A DNA stretch of 64,000 bases from Bacteroidia bacterium. GTDB lineage: Bacteria; Bacteroidota; Bacteroidia; Flavobacteriales; Schleiferiaceae. The number at the start of each line of letters is the position of its first letter. Positions within the stretch are counted from its first letter, which is position 1. The notes beneath the pieces are model-generated. The model saw only the letters and a program-made list of their open reading frames with translations. It did not search any database and was not told the DNA's origin. Of the stretch, positions 28,148 through 37,644 are shown piece after piece. The DNA lies in assembly GCA_030424545.1 (NCBI GenBank), contig JAUHWL010000011.1, positions 31,644 to 95,643 of the forward strand. Direction: 5' to 3'. The position numbers and the translations under genes are program-made.

Positions 28148-28989
28148 TATGGAAATTTTGGAAATTTAGAAAAGTCGCGTTTGCGTTTTTCGAGAAATGC
28201 GTTGCGCCCTTCTTCGGCTTCGTCTGTGCCGTAGGCCAAGCGCGTGGCTTCGCCTGCGTACACTTGTTGGCCCACCAAACCGTCATCAATTAAATTGAAA
28301 CCAAATTTGAGCATTTTTATGGCCGTTGGACTTTTGGTCATAATTTCTTGTGCCCATTCAAAAGCGGTATTTTCAAGTTCATCATGCGGCACCACTTTAT
28401 TAATCATGCCCATCTCAAACGCTTCTTGTGCCGAATAATCTAATCCGAGAAAGAAAATTTCGCGTGCGCGTTTTTGGCCCACTTGACGTGCCAAATATGC
28501 CGATCCGAAACCGCCATCAAAGCTGGCTACATCGGCATCTGTTTGTTTGAAAATGGCGTGTTCTTTACTGGCCAAAGTTAAATCGCAAACCACGTGCAAA
28601 CTGTGGCCACCACCCACGCACCAGCCCGGCACAACGGCAATTACCACTTTATTCATAAATCTGATTTGGCGCTGCACATCTAAAATATTAAACTTGTTGT
28701 TGCCGTTGGCATATCGGTAACCGCGTTTATCGCGCACGCGCTGGTCTCCACCGCTGCAAAACGCCCAACCGCCATCTTTTGGCGAAGGCCCTTCTCCGGT
28801 AATTAGCACCACGCCCACTTCTTGACTTTCGTGACTGATGATGAGTGCATCCAACATTTCATCTACCGTTTTTGGCGTAAATGCGTTGCGCACTTCCGGA
28901 CGGTTAATCGCGATTCTCGCAACGCCATCGGCAATTTTAAAGGTAATTTCTTCGTATTCTTTTGCTGTTTGCCAGTTAATATTTGCCAT
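28147..28989 (-). CDS. menB: 1,4-dihydroxy-2-naphthoyl-CoA synthase
   Basis: Crotonase-fold enzyme of 280 residues that cyclises O-succinylbenzoyl-CoA in menaquinone synthesis. Typical features are RPEVRNAFTPKTVDEM, WAFCSGGDQRVRDKRGY (oxyanion hole and MenB-specific loop), VPGWCVGGGHSL and DADVASFDGGFGSAYLARQVG. The C-terminal LEKRKRDFSKFP matches MenB rather than other crotonases. It overlaps menD by 14 bases. MenC and MenE, which would supply the substrate, are not in the window. Confidence 0.96.
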   Translation of the reverse strand: MANINWQTAKEYEEITFKIADGVARIAINRPEVRNAFTPKTVDEMLDALIISHESQEVGVVLITGEGPSPKDGGWAFCSGGDQRVRDKRGYRYANGNNKFNILDVQRQIRFMNKVVIAVVPGWCVGGGHSLHVVCDLTLASKEHAIFKQTDADVASFDGGFGSAYLARQVGQKRAREIFFLGLDYSAQEAFEMGMINKVVPHDELENTAFEWAQEIMTKSPTAIKMLKFGFNLIDDGLVGQQVYAGEATRLAYGTDEAEEGRNAFLEKRKRDFSKFPKFP

Positions 28990-30664
28990 CTTTTAAATAG
29001 TTAAAATAGTTTTTCAATTGTTGCGGAGAAGCCACTTTGTCGGTGTGAATTTCTAAAATTTGTATGCCGCTTTTGGGCGATAAAAATTCGGGTAAAATCT
29101 CCGTTAATTCTTCTTCGGTAAAAACCTCAGCGTGCTTTAAATTAAATGCTTGCGCAATGCCACTGATTTTTGCGCTGTGTTGCGCTTCAAAAAAGTTGTC
29201 TAATTTATTGGTTGTTGCCGGGCCCGGGATGATTCTAAAAATATTTCCGCCACCATTATTAATTACAATGGCCTTAAAAATTTTGGGCACATGGTTATGA
29301 AAAAACGCGTTGCTATCATACAAAAAGCTAACATCACCACTTAACAAAATGGTTTGTTTGCCACTGCCGATGCAAAAACCAACAGCCGTGCTGCTACTGC
29401 CATCAATGCCTGCTGCTCCGCGATTGCTAAAATGGGGCACATTTCTGCCTTCGTTAAAAAGTTGCACATATCTAATAACGCTGCTGTTGCCAATTTGCAA
29501 CGCTGCCGTTTCGGGCACATTTTTTAAGATGTGATAGAACGCTTTAAAATCGCCAAAGGGCACTTTTTCTACAAATTCTAGGTGGCGCTGTTCGCGGATT
29601 TTATACTGCGCAAGCCAATCCGTTTTGAAGGCACTTTTCTCATTTATTTTCAATCCGCCAAGAAAGCTGAAAAAATCTTTCGGCTCGGCCACCACGCTGT
29701 GCGTTAAGCTTTGGTAAGTATCGGGGTTGGGTATTTTCGGGCTGATGTGCCAATGTTGTTTGGGCTGGTGTTCGCGAAAAAGCGCCTTCACTTTTTTACT
29801 AATTACCGCGCCATCTACTGTGAGTAAAACATCAACAGCAAAAGCCTTTTTTTCATTTTCTTCAATGGTGTTTATGAGCTTGTCGATGCCCTGAATGCTA
29901 TTCGGAATATTGACGTTGCTGGTAGATTCTGTAAAAATCAACACGGCAGGATCTTCATTTAGTTTCGCCAATAAAGGCCCCAAATGTGCCCGTTCTGGGT
30001 GCTGACCAAAAAGCACAATTTTGGTTTTTGCGTTTTGCCACGCAGCACCAAATTTTGCCCAACTGGCCTGTAATTCGGGCTTTATGTGCACTTGCTCAAT
30101 CAGCTTAAATTGGTCGTTTGCGTCTTCTACAGAATCGTACAACGGCTCTTGAAACGGCATATTGATGTGCACCGGGCCGCTGGTTAAATGGGCCGTGTTT
30201 AGCGCTTCATTTAAAACGCGCTCGTTGTAAATCTGCAACTCGCGGTCGGCCACATCTTTGTATAAATTACAGCTGTAATTGATGTGGTTGGCAAAGAGAT
30301 TTTCCTGCCGAATGGTTTGTCCATCGGCCTGATCAATCCACTCGCTGGGCCGATCTGCGGTAACCGCGATGATGGGAATTTGCTGATAAAAAGCCTCCGT
30401 AATGGCCGGATAATAATTGGCCGCTGCCGAGCCCGATGTGCAGCACATCATTACCGGAACGCCCGTGGCTTGGGCAATGCCGAGCGCCACAAAAGCTGCG
30501 CTGCGCTCATCATGCACCACCATGCAGTTAAAAAAATCATCGTTTGTAAAACCAATCACCAGCGGTGCATTTCTGCTTCCGGGCGAAAAAACAACGTGTT
30601 TGATGCCTTTGGCTTTCGCCAAAAAAACGAGGGCTCTAACGTTGCGCTTGGCGCTTTGTATCAT
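28976..30664 (-). CDS. menD: 2-succinyl-5-enolpyruvyl-6-hydroxy-3-cyclohexene-1-carboxylate synthase
   Basis: Thiamine-diphosphate enzyme of 562 residues, the usual MenD length. It adds the succinyl-semialdehyde unit from 2-oxoglutarate to isochorismate. Motifs are FSPGSRNAPL, HDERSAAFVALGIA (the ThDP-activating Glu), CCTSGSAAANYYPAITEA, and the ThDP/Mg motif GDVSFLYDSNAFF to INNGGGNIF. It is preceded by menF with an ATGA overlap and followed by menB, so the three enzymes are made together. Confidence 0.96.
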   Translation of the reverse strand: MIQSAKRNVRALVFLAKAKGIKHVVFSPGSRNAPLVIGFTNDDFFNCMVVHDERSAAFVALGIAQATGVPVMMCCTSGSAAANYYPAITEAFYQQIPIIAVTADRPSEWIDQADGQTIRQENLFANHINYSCNLYKDVADRELQIYNERVLNEALNTAHLTSGPVHINMPFQEPLYDSVEDANDQFKLIEQVHIKPELQASWAKFGAAWQNAKTKIVLFGQHPERAHLGPLLAKLNEDPAVLIFTESTSNVNIPNSIQGIDKLINTIEENEKKAFAVDVLLTVDGAVISKKVKALFREHQPKQHWHISPKIPNPDTYQSLTHSVVAEPKDFFSFLGGLKINEKSAFKTDWLAQYKIREQRHLEFVEKVPFGDFKAFYHILKNVPETAALQIGNSSVIRYVQLFNEGRNVPHFSNRGAAGIDGSSSTAVGFCIGSGKQTILLSGDVSFLYDSNAFFHNHVPKIFKAIVINNGGGNIFRIIPGPATTNKLDNFFEAQHSAKISGIAQAFNLKHAEVFTEEELTEILPEFLSPKSGIQILEIHTDKVASPQQLKNYFNYLKDGKY

Positions 30665-31671
30665 GTGTGTTTATCGTCTTCAATTATCTGCAGCAAAGTT
30701 TGCAATTTACGTTCTGTTTCATCCCATTCTGCTTCGGGATTGCTAGAAGAAGTTATGCCGCCACCTGCGTACAAAACTACTCCGTTTTTAAAAAGCTGCA
30801 TACTGCGCAGATTTACATAAAATCGGGCGCTTTTATTTTCTTCAACGCCAAAAAAACCGGTGTAAAATTGGCGGTTGTAGTTTTCGCGTTCGCGGATGAA
30901 GTTGATGGATTTTTGCTGCGGCAAACCACCCACGGCAGGCGTTGGATGTAGTTTTTTGGCCAATTCTATGGCCCGTTTTTCTGTGCTTATTTCTGCCGAA
31001 ACTTTCGTAAAAAGATGCGCTACCGGACCGGCCATTTTTGTTTTGGCCTTTTCGGTTAAAATTTCTTGCAGGCCAAAATCTGAAAAATTTTGCACGATTT
31101 CATCGGTTACAATTTGCTGTTCGTCAATTTCTTTGGCGCCCCATTTTCCGGTTTCTGCGGCCAAGCGTGTGCCCGCCAAACTGTGTGCAAAAACCTGATT
31201 ATTTGTGCGCTGCAAAAGAATTTCGGGGGTGGCGCCCATCCAAGTTCCTGTGGCTTTGGTGTGAAAAATAAACGCGCAACTTTGCGGATATGCTTTGGCC
31301 AATGCGACCAACCATTCGGCCATCTTGGGTTGGGTTTGCGCCACCTTTTTGCGCGACAAAACCACTTTGTCGAAACCCGTATCGGTCAATGCTTCTACGG
31401 CTTCGGCCACCAATTTTATATGGTCGGTTTTTGAGGATGTTTGTTCGTTGGTTTGGTTTGTTAATGTTGGAAAATCAAGCGCCAAAACTTCCGCATCCGA
31501 CAAGGAATATTCTTCGGCAACGCCAAAGGAAAATGTTTTGCCATAAAAAGGTGCCACATAAATTTTTGTGGATAAATCTCCGCTTGCCGGCCCTAATATA
31601 TAAAGCTGAAAATGAGTTTTGCCAGGCTCGCGCCAGATTAAAAAGTCGTTATTTTTTAGATTTATTTTCAT
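30661..31671 (-). CDS. menF: isochorismate synthase
   Basis: Chorismate-utilising enzyme of 336 residues that makes isochorismate for menaquinone. C-terminal family motifs are HSLAGTR, LHPTPAVGGLPQ and RENYNRQFYTGFFG, with the Mg-binding Glu residues in WMGATPEILL and DEIVQ regions. It is shorter at the N-terminus than E. coli MenF (about 430), as is common for Bacteroidota. A siderophore role (EntC) is unlikely because menD and menB follow immediately. A GC-rich palindromic repeat separates it from menI. Confidence 0.92.
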   Translation of the reverse strand: MKINLKNNDFLIWREPGKTHFQLYILGPASGDLSTKIYVAPFYGKTFSFGVAEEYSLSDAEVLALDFPTLTNQTNEQTSSKTDHIKLVAEAVEALTDTGFDKVVLSRKKVAQTQPKMAEWLVALAKAYPQSCAFIFHTKATGTWMGATPEILLQRTNNQVFAHSLAGTRLAAETGKWGAKEIDEQQIVTDEIVQNFSDFGLQEILTEKAKTKMAGPVAHLFTKVSAEISTEKRAIELAKKLHPTPAVGGLPQQKSINFIRERENYNRQFYTGFFGVEENKSARFYVNLRSMQLFKNGVVLYAGGGITSSSNPEAEWDETERKLQTLLQIIEDDKHT

Positions 31672-31681
31672 AGATCAATTA

Positions 31682-31724
31682 CCCCGCCACGCTATGGCGT
31701 GGCACCCCTTCAATCTTGAAGGGG
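31682..31724. repeat. double palindromic repeat between menI and menF
   Basis: Two perfect hairpins in tandem: GCCACGC-tatg-GCGTGGC (31686-31703) and CCCCTTCAA-tc-TTGAAGGGG (31705-31724), each preceded by ACCCC or A. They are G+C-rich within an AT-rich gap of 76 bases. Similar in style to the units in metH (ACCCC starts, CCCC/GGGG stems) but not the same sequence. There is no T-tract after it on the minus strand, so it is a repeat element rather than a plain terminator. Confidence 0.75.
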
Positions 31725-31747
31725 AAAAGTAGCGAGGATGCAACGGT

Positions 31748-32167
31748 TTAAATATCCTTAATAAAATTCAACAACTTACACAGCGAAATAAGCTTGCCGT
31801 TTTCGTCTTCAATTTTAATTTGCCACAAATGGCTGCTGCGGCCTTTGTGAATTATTTGGGCAGTACCCGTTACCATTCCACTTTTTACACTGCCTACATG
31901 ATTGCAACTTATTTCTACACCAACAGGAACTTGTTTGGTGGGGTCTAAATACAATACACTACTTGCACTGCCCAAAGTTTCAGCCAAAGTAGCTGTGGCA
32001 CCCCCATGTAGTAAACCTTGCGGTTGATGTACCTTATGATTTACAGGCATAGTGGCTTTTACCCAGCCTTGGTCTATGCTAAGATCTATAAAATTAATGT
32101 CGAGTGTTTCAAGCATGGTATTATGCTTAAAATTATTCATTGCACTCAGGGCTTCTTGTTTTGTCAT
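31748..32167 (-). CDS. menI: hotdog-fold thioesterase, probable 1,4-dihydroxy-2-naphthoyl-CoA hydrolase
   Basis: Single hotdog domain of 139 residues in the PaaI/YdiI group. The motif QGLLHGGATATLAETLGS has the HGG oxyanion region and the catalytic Glu on the long helix, and VPVGVEISCNHV follows. Its place just upstream of menF-menD-menB on the same strand favours DHNA-CoA thioesterase (MenI/YdiI) over a general thioesterase. The activity itself is inferred from family and context. Confidence 0.8.
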   Translation of the reverse strand: MTKQEALSAMNNFKHNTMLETLDINFIDLSIDQGWVKATMPVNHKVHQPQGLLHGGATATLAETLGSASSVLYLDPTKQVPVGVEISCNHVGSVKSGMVTGTAQIIHKGRSSHLWQIKIEDENGKLISLCKLLNFIKDI

Positions 32168-32260
32168 ATAGCGAAAATAAGCCTTAGAATTATGTGAATG
32201 AATATTAGATTAAAGAAACAAAAATGTACATCTTTGATTGATTTTTATAAAACATAGAAT

Positions 32261-32650
32261 ATGAATTTTCATACAAGAAAATGGGTAAAACCAGGCGATT
32301 TAAATCCTAATGGGACACTTTTTGGCGGTACACTTTTGCAATGGATTGATGAAGAAGCAGCACTTTATGCGAATATTCAACTAGAAAATAAGGCAGTTGT
32401 AACCAAGTATATGTCTGATATAAATTTTGTGAGCAGCGCCCAACAAGGAGATATTATAGAGATTGGCATAGAAGTAACAAATTTTGGAAGATCCTCTTTA
32501 ACTATGCGCTGTGAAGTGCGTAATAAAATGACAAGGCAAACCATCATCAGCATAGAAAAAATAACTATGGTTAACCTGGGTGAAGATGGCAAACCAACGC
32601 CACATGGCAAAACAAAAGTGGAGTACGTAAAAGACAGGTTAGAGACCTAA
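32261..32650 (+). CDS. acyl-CoA thioesterase (YciA/ACOT hotdog family)
   Basis: A 129-residue hotdog protein. The N-terminal motif KPGDLNPNGTLFGGTLLQWIDEEAA has the Asn-x-x-GxxFGGxxxxWxD/E pattern of YciA-like acyl-CoA thioesterases, and VTKYMSDINFVSS is the following strand. It hydrolyses acyl-CoA; substrate length is unknown. It diverges from menI across 93 bases. Confidence 0.88.
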   Translation: MNFHTRKWVKPGDLNPNGTLFGGTLLQWIDEEAALYANIQLENKAVVTKYMSDINFVSSAQQGDIIEIGIEVTNFGRSSLTMRCEVRNKMTRQTIISIEKITMVNLGEDGKPTPHGKTKVEYVKDRLET

Positions 32651-32676
32651 CATCACAAATTTGTTCAATTTTAAAA

Positions 32677-32988
32677 ATGAAAAAAAGTATTGCTTTTTTG
32701 GGCACTTTTAGTTTGCTTATTGCATTTACTTTTTATGCTATATGGATAATTATGGTTATAAATTATGATAGTCATATAGTTAGAGTGACAAATTTCAATG
32801 GCTTTTTTGATCCTTATTTTCAGGGACAAGGAAGTAAAATGATGGTTGGTTTTATCAGCGCTCTTATTTCCCTTCTTTGTTTTACTCAGTTTTATAAAGT
32901 TATATCAAAAGCACTGCGATTTTTAAGTGTGTGTTGTTTTGCACTTAGTGTGATGCTTTTTGTTCTTTACGCTATTGCATTAATGTAA
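32677..32988 (+). CDS. small membrane protein, unknown
   Basis: A 103-residue protein with three hydrophobic segments (about 5-28, 50-68, 77-102). No family recognised. It lies 26 bases after the thioesterase and just before the thrS promoter. Confidence 0.6.
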   Translation: MKKSIAFLGTFSLLIAFTFYAIWIIMVINYDSHIVRVTNFNGFFDPYFQGQGSKMMVGFISALISLLCFTQFYKVISKALRFLSVCCFALSVMLFVLYAIALM

Positions 32989-32996
32989 TTTAAGCC

Positions 32997-33026
32997 TTGC
33001 AAGGCCATACATTCTAGCTACATTTG
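32997..33026 (+). promoter_or_regulatory. promoter of the thrS operon
   Basis: TTG at 32997-32999, 19 bases, then TACATTTG at 33019-33026, an exact match to TAnnTTTG. It places the transcription start near 33033, between this box and the thrS ATG at 33053. It therefore rules out the upstream GTG at 33026 as a start codon. Confidence 0.7.
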
Positions 33027-33052
33027 TGCTCCTTAAAAATACGCGAAAGCAC

Positions 33053-34984
33053 ATGATTAATATCACTTTCCCTGACGGCAATGTGCGTCAGTTTGAAAAC
33101 GGAACAAGCGCCATGGACGTGGCAAAAAGTATAAGCCACGGGCTAGCCAGAAACATATTATCGGGTACCTTAAATGGCAAAACCATAGAACTTAACGATC
33201 CTATTAATGAAGACGGGAAAATCGCCTTTTTTACATGGGAAAATGAAGAAGGAAAAACCGCGTTCTGGCATTCAACAGCTCACGTTTTGGCACAAACAAT
33301 AAAGTTTTTTCATCCCAATGTAAAGTTAACCATAGGGCCGGCCATAGAAAACGGCTTTTACTATGATGTAGATTTAGGTGATGAAACCATCAGCGAAAAA
33401 GACTTCAAGAAGATTGAAGACAAAATGCTTGAGTTTGCCCGCCAAAAGTTTGAATTTAAAATGCGTTCTGCCTCTAAAGCAGAAGCTTTGTCTTTGTATG
33501 AAGATAATGAGTTTAAAACAGAGCTCATCCAAAATTTAGAAGACGGCACTATTACATTTTGCGATCATGCAGATTTTACCGATTTATGTCGCGGTGGGCA
33601 CATACCCAATACAGGCTTAATCAAGTCCATTAAAATAATGAAGGTTGCCGGTGCCTATTGGCGAGGTGATGAAACAAAACCGCAACTTACTCGTGTGTAC
33701 GGCATCAGCTTTCCTAAAGCTTCTATGCTAACAGAGTATTTAGAAATGCTAGAAGAAGCCCTAAAACGCGATCACCGCAAATTGGGAAAAGAATTAGAAC
33801 TTTTTACGTTTAGTCAGCGTGTTGGACAGGGCTTGCCTTTATGGTTGCCAAAAGGCGCGGCTTTGCGCGAGAGACTAGAAAATTTCTTAAAGAAAGCACA
33901 GAAAAAAGCAGGATATGTGCAGGTAATTACCCCGCACATTGGCAGCAAAGAATTGTATGTATGCTCAGGCCATTATGCCAAATATGGCGAAGACAGTTTT
34001 CAGCCTATACACACTCCGGCAGAAGGAGAGGAGTTTTTGCTAAAACCCATGAATTGTCCGCATCACTGCGAAATTTATAAATCATCGCCACACAGTTACC
34101 GCGATTTGCCTTTGCGTTTAGCAGAGTTCGGTACCGTTTACCGCTACGAGCAAAGCGGAGAATTGCACGGGTTAACACGCGTTCGCGGATTTACACAAGA
34201 TGACGCACACATTTTCTGTACGCCAGATCAGGTAAAAGAAGAGTTTAAAGCCGTTATTGATATTGTACAATACGTACTAAAAACCTTAGAGTTTAAAGAT
34301 TACACCGCACAAATTTCGTTGCGTGACCCGGAAACACCAGAAAAATATATTGGCTCTGATGAAAATTGGGAAAAAGCAGAAAGTGCAATTATTGAGGCAA
34401 GCGCGGAAAAAGGATTAAAAACAGTAACCGTTTATGGCGAAGCTGCATTTTATGGTCCTAAGCTAGATTTTATGGTAAAAGATGCCATTGGCAGAAGCTG
34501 GCAATTGGGTACCATTCAGGTAGATTACAATTTGCCAGAACGTTTTGAATTAGAATACAAAGGTGCGGACAATGAAAATCATAGACCTGTCATGATTCAT
34601 CGTGCGCCATTTGGAAGTATGGAGCGTTTTGTGGCAGTTTTAATAGAGCATTGTGCAGGAAATTTCCCACTTTGGCTGGCCCCAGAACAAGTGGCCATCT
34701 TGCCTGTATCAGAAAAGTTTCATGACTACGCCAAAAAAGTATCGCAATTGCTTGAAAATTACGATATTCGCGCCCGCATTGATGAACGTGCCGAGAAGAT
34801 TGGCCGTAAAATTAGAGATGCAGAAGTAACAAAAATGCCATATATGTTAATTGTTGGCGAAAAAGAGGTTACAGAAGAAATGATTTCTGTGCGCAGGCAC
34901 GGAGAAGGAGATAAGGGCTCAATGTCCGTAATTGACTTTGCCAAGCTTGTAAATGAAGAAATTGAAGAATTGATAAAAAATTAA
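33053..34984 (+). CDS. thrS: threonyl-tRNA synthetase
   Basis: Class II synthetase of 643 residues. Order: TGS domain (1-60, [17 protein letters not shown]), editing domain with the HxxxH and Cys zinc-like site ([21 protein letters not shown]), catalytic core with motif 2 ([26 protein letters not shown]) and motif 3 ([11 protein letters not shown]), and the anticodon-binding domain. The zinc ligands Cys/His/His are in [12 protein letters not shown] and later His residues. It heads thrS-infC-rpmI-rplT, the widespread gene order. The promoter at 32997 supports the ATG chosen. Confidence 0.97.
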   Translation: MINITFPDGNVRQFENGTSAMDVAKSISHGLARNILSGTLNGKTIELNDPINEDGKIAFFTWENEEGKTAFWHSTAHVLAQTIKFFHPNVKLTIGPAIENGFYYDVDLGDETISEKDFKKIEDKMLEFARQKFEFKMRSASKAEALSLYEDNEFKTELIQNLEDGTITFCDHADFTDLCRGGHIPNTGLIKSIKIMKVAGAYWRGDETKPQLTRVYGISFPKASMLTEYLEMLEEALKRDHRKLGKELELFTFSQRVGQGLPLWLPKGAALRERLENFLKKAQKKAGYVQVITPHIGSKELYVCSGHYAKYGEDSFQPIHTPAEGEEFLLKPMNCPHHCEIYKSSPHSYRDLPLRLAEFGTVYRYEQSGELHGLTRVRGFTQDDAHIFCTPDQVKEEFKAVIDIVQYVLKTLEFKDYTAQISLRDPETPEKYIGSDENWEKAESAIIEASAEKGLKTVTVYGEAAFYGPKLDFMVKDAIGRSWQLGTIQVDYNLPERFELEYKGADNENHRPVMIHRAPFGSMERFVAVLIEHCAGNFPLWLAPEQVAILPVSEKFHDYAKKVSQLLENYDIRARIDERAEKIGRKIRDAEVTKMPYMLIVGEKEVTEEMISVRRHGEGDKGSMSVIDFAKLVNEEIEELIKN

Positions 34985-35000
34985 TTAAAAGTAAAAAGCT

Positions 35001-35549
35001 CTGAGAAGAAACAATTTTAGGTCATCAAAACCCGAAGAACCCAAACACAGAATTAATGAGCGAATAAGAGTGCCAGAGGTACGTCTTGTTGGCGACAATG
35101 TTGAAACAGGTGTGTTTACAATAGGCAATGCAAGACGCTTGGCAGAAGAACTAGAATTAGATCTAGTAGAAATATCTCCTAACGCTGTGCCGCCCGTTTG
35201 TAAAATTTTAGACTACAAAAAGTTTTTATACGATCAGCGTAAGAAGCAAAAAGAAATTAATGCCAAAACGCAAAAGGTAGTTTTAAAAGAAATTCGGTTT
35301 GGTCCTAATACAAGCGATCACGATTATGACTTTAAATTAAAACATGCCATCAAATTTTTAGAAGATGGCGCAAAGCTAAAAGCTTTTGTTTTCTTTAAAG
35401 GACGTAGCATTGTTTACAAAGACAAAGGTGAAATTTTACTTTTACGTTTGGCTCAAGAGCTAGATGATTATGGTAAGGTAGAGCAATTGCCTAAACTAGA
35501 AGGAAAGCGCATGAGTATAATTGTGGCGCCTAAGAAAATAAAGAAATAA
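35001..35549 (+). CDS. infC: translation initiation factor IF-3, with a probable non-AUG start
   Basis: IF-3 with both domains: the N-terminal [20 protein letters not shown], and the C-terminal half ending [12 protein letters not shown]. No ATG, GTG or TTG lies upstream of the conserved INERIR segment in this frame. The first GTG (35070) would cut off that segment. The in-frame TAA at 34992 leaves CTG at 35001 as the best start ([23 protein letters not shown], 182 residues), and this Arg-rich leader fits Bacteroidota IF-3. An ATT at 35052 is another option. Rare start codons are known for infC and underlie its autoregulation. Confidence 0.85.
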   Translation: MRRNNFRSSKPEEPKHRINERIRVPEVRLVGDNVETGVFTIGNARRLAEELELDLVEISPNAVPPVCKILDYKKFLYDQRKKQKEINAKTQKVVLKEIRFGPNTSDHDYDFKLKHAIKFLEDGAKLKAFVFFKGRSIVYKDKGEILLLRLAQELDDYGKVEQLPKLEGKRMSIIVAPKKIKK

Positions 35550-35574
35550 GTAAGAATAGTAAATAAGTAGAGTA

Positions 35575-35769
35575 ATGCCGAAAATGAAAACAAAGGCTAG
35601 TGCAAAAAAGCGTTTTAAGCTTACAGGCACCGGCAAGATTAAAAGAAAGCATGCTTTTAAAAGTCACATCTTAACAAAGAAAGAGACAAAACAAAAGCGT
35701 AACCTTACCCATTCAGGTTTGGTAGATAAAGCAGATGAAAAGAGCATCAAACAGCAACTTTGCATCTAA
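35575..35769 (+). CDS. rpmI: 50S ribosomal protein L35
   Basis: Small basic protein of 64 residues, [24 protein letters not shown] being the family start, with normal length and the KRNL and SGLVDKAD motifs. It is 25 bases after infC. Confidence 0.97.
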   Translation: MPKMKTKASAKKRFKLTGTGKIKRKHAFKSHILTKKETKQKRNLTHSGLVDKADEKSIKQQLCI

Positions 35770-35875
35770 TTTATTTAAAAGTTAGAGTTTAATAATTAAC
35801 CCTGAATTGTGGCCTTTAAGTGTTGAGTTTAAAAAATTAAAGTTCAAACGCCCAATTCAAAAAAATTAAAAAGAA

Positions 35876-36220
35876 ATGCCTAGAAGTGTAAATTCAGTAG
35901 CATCAAGAGCTAAGCGTAAAAAAATTATGAAAATGGCCAAAGGTTACTTTGGTCGTAGAAAAAACGTTTGGACGGTTAGTAAAAATGCAGTAGAAAAAGG
36001 ATTGCAATATGCCTACATAGGGCGTAAGCAAAAAAAGCGCAACTTCCGTGCACTATGGATTATGCGTATTAATGCCGCAGCTCGCCTACACGGCATGAGC
36101 TATTCGGTATTTATGGGAAAAGTTAAAGCTGCCAACATTGAACTTAACCGTAAGGTTTTGGCTGATTTGGCAATGAACCACCCCGATGCGTTTAAAGCTG
36201 TAGTAGATAAAGTGAAGTAA
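35876..36220 (+). CDS. rplT: 50S ribosomal protein L20
   Basis: A 114-residue basic protein, [30 protein letters not shown] being the family start, with [28 protein letters not shown] in the middle. L20 binds 23S rRNA and represses its own operon in other bacteria. The 106-base gap after rpmI could hold such a site, but I see no clear L20 pseudoknot. It ends the operon at a strong terminator. Confidence 0.97.
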   Translation: MPRSVNSVASRAKRKKIMKMAKGYFGRRKNVWTVSKNAVEKGLQYAYIGRKQKKRNFRALWIMRINAAARLHGMSYSVFMGKVKAANIELNRKVLADLAMNHPDAFKAVVDKVK

Positions 36221-36241
36221 AACAATATATTCTTACTTATT

Positions 36242-36274
36242 AAAAAGCCTCAACGAAAGTTGGGGCTTTTTTTT
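36242..36274 (+). terminator. rho-independent terminator of the thrS-rplT operon
   Basis: Stem AAGCCTCAAC / GTTGGGGCTT with a GAAA loop and one G-U pair, followed by eight T residues. Confidence 0.9.
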
Positions 36275-36329
36275 GCACGTTCATTTACGGACATTGCATA
36301 TTATATAATAACATTAGAATACACATAAA

Positions 36330-36773
36330 ATGCAGGAATTAGCTGTACTATTTAAACGCGACCTACAAAAATTAAAAGTTGAAATTGAGAGCTACCGTGA
36401 CGAAAATGTAATGTGGCAAACAACTGAAGGCATTTCTAACTCTGCAGGAAACCTTTGCTTGCACTTGTTGGGAAACCTAAATTGGTTTATTGGTGCGCAA
36501 TTGGCAAATACATTATACCAAAGAAATAGAGAAGCTGAATTTGCCGACAAAAACATTCCTATCGCTACTTTAACCAAACAGATTGATGATTTAATTCCGC
36601 TGGTTGAAAACACACTAAACAACCTTTCGGAATCTGAATTAAGAAAACCATTTCCTATTGAGGTTTTTGGTCATGAAATGAGTACCAAATTTTTTTTGAT
36701 TCATTTGTCTACCCATTTGTCTTATCATTTGGGGCAAATAAATTACCACAGACGATTGATAGATTTGGCATAA
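36330..36773 (+). CDS. DinB-like protein
   Basis: A 147-residue four-helix protein of the DinB/YfiT superfamily (DUF1572-like). The three metal ligand His residues fit the positions in LCLHLLGNLNWFIG, the central region, and STHLSYHLGQINYHRRL. Members are metal-binding and often thiol-transfer or stress-linked. The role here is unknown. It is a monocistronic gene between two terminators. Confidence 0.8.
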   Translation: MQELAVLFKRDLQKLKVEIESYRDENVMWQTTEGISNSAGNLCLHLLGNLNWFIGAQLANTLYQRNREAEFADKNIPIATLTKQIDDLIPLVENTLNNLSESELRKPFPIEVFGHEMSTKFFLIHLSTHLSYHLGQINYHRRLIDLA

Positions 36774-36802
36774 AAAAAAGGCACTCAACGAGCGCCTTTT
36801 TA
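36774..36802. terminator. bidirectional terminator between the DinB-like gene and tal
   Basis: Stem AAAAAGGC / GCCTTTTT, with an inner CTC/GAG pair and A and T tracts on the two sides, between convergent genes. Confidence 0.8.
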
Positions 36803-36821
36803 GTTATCTATATAGTAAGTA

Positions 36822-37478
36822 CTATTTATTTCCTTTAGCGTAATCGGCTAAAAATTTCTCTAAGCCAATATCTGTAAGAGGGTGCTTTAATAATGCGGTA
36901 ATTGCACTTAAAGGACCAGTCATTACATCAGCGCCAATTTCGGCACATTGTATAATATGCATTGGGTGACGAACGCTTGCAGCCAAAATTTCTGTTTGGT
37001 AACCGTAGTTATCGTAAATCAATCTGATTTTGTCAATCAAATCCATTCCGTCTGTACTAACATCGTCTAATCTACCAATAAACGGAGATACATAAGTAGC
37101 ACCAGCTTTAGCGGCTAACAATGCTTGTCCGGCACTAAATACTAGCGTGCAATTGGTTTTAATTCCTTTGTTAGAAAAATACTTAAGTGCTTTTACACCG
37201 TCTTTAATCATCGGGATTTTAACCACAATTTTTTCATCAAGTGCAGCCAACGCTTCACCTTCTTTAACCATACCTTCAAAATCGGTAGAAATTACTTCAG
37301 CGCTTACATCACCATCAACAATGGCGCAAATTGCTTTGTAGTGGTTAATGATGTTATCATGACCTGTAATACCTTCTTTGGCCATTAAAGATGGATTTGT
37401 AGTTACGCCATCTAGTACGCCTAACTCTTGCGCTTCTTTAATATCGCTAAGGTTGGCCGTGTCTATGAAAAACTTCAT
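36822..37478 (-). CDS. tal: transaldolase (small, fructose-6-phosphate-aldolase-like)
   Basis: A 218-residue TIM-barrel enzyme of the short transaldolase subfamily. Family motifs are [25 protein letters not shown], the Schiff-base Lys in [40 protein letters not shown], and [10 protein letters not shown]. It works in the non-oxidative pentose phosphate pathway; an aldolase activity cannot be excluded from sequence. It starts 32 bases after the SRP RNA gene on the same strand, so the two may be co-transcribed. Confidence 0.94.
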   Translation of the reverse strand: MKFFIDTANLSDIKEAQELGVLDGVTTNPSLMAKEGITGHDNIINHYKAICAIVDGDVSAEVISTDFEGMVKEGEALAALDEKIVVKIPMIKDGVKALKYFSNKGIKTNCTLVFSAGQALLAAKAGATYVSPFIGRLDDVSTDGMDLIDKIRLIYDNYGYQTEILAASVRHPMHIIQCAEIGADVMTGPLSAITALLKHPLTDIGLEKFLADYAKGNK

Positions 37479-37510
37479 GTTATGTTGGGAAAATGTTGTT
37501 TAAAAAGAAA

Positions 37511-37608
37511 GGGCAAGCTACTTATATCACACCGCTACGACCAGATACCCTTGCTGCATTCCTGCCCTGGGGGAGTTCACTAGGAGCTGGTTGTATAAGA
37601 CTTGCCCT
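37511..37608 (-). ncRNA. ffs: signal recognition particle RNA (small bacterial type)
   Basis: The minus-strand RNA of about 98 nt forms a long hairpin whose ends are GGGCAAGTC and AGCTTGCCC. The apical domain carries CAGGGCAGGAATGCAGCAAG, matching the conserved SRP domain IV core (AGGNCAGGAA and GCAGCA). It binds Ffh for co-translational membrane targeting. A good promoter lies just upstream. Confidence 0.93.
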
Positions 37609-37613
37609 AGCCG

Positions 37614-37644
37614 CGAAAATAATACACTTTTATATCTGGGCAAA
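37614..37644 (-). promoter_or_regulatory. promoter of the SRP RNA gene
   Basis: On the minus strand TTTG (37641-37644), 19 bases, then TATTTTCG (37614-37621), one base from TAnnTTTG. It places the start a few bases before the mature SRP RNA 5' end. Confidence 0.65.

Noticed and set aside
30284..31673. Several long plus-strand open frames
   Set aside because: They are antisense to menD and menF, which have clear family motifs.
33026..33052. Upstream GTG start for thrS
   Set aside because: The codon is within the TACATTTG -7 box, so it would not be in the transcript.
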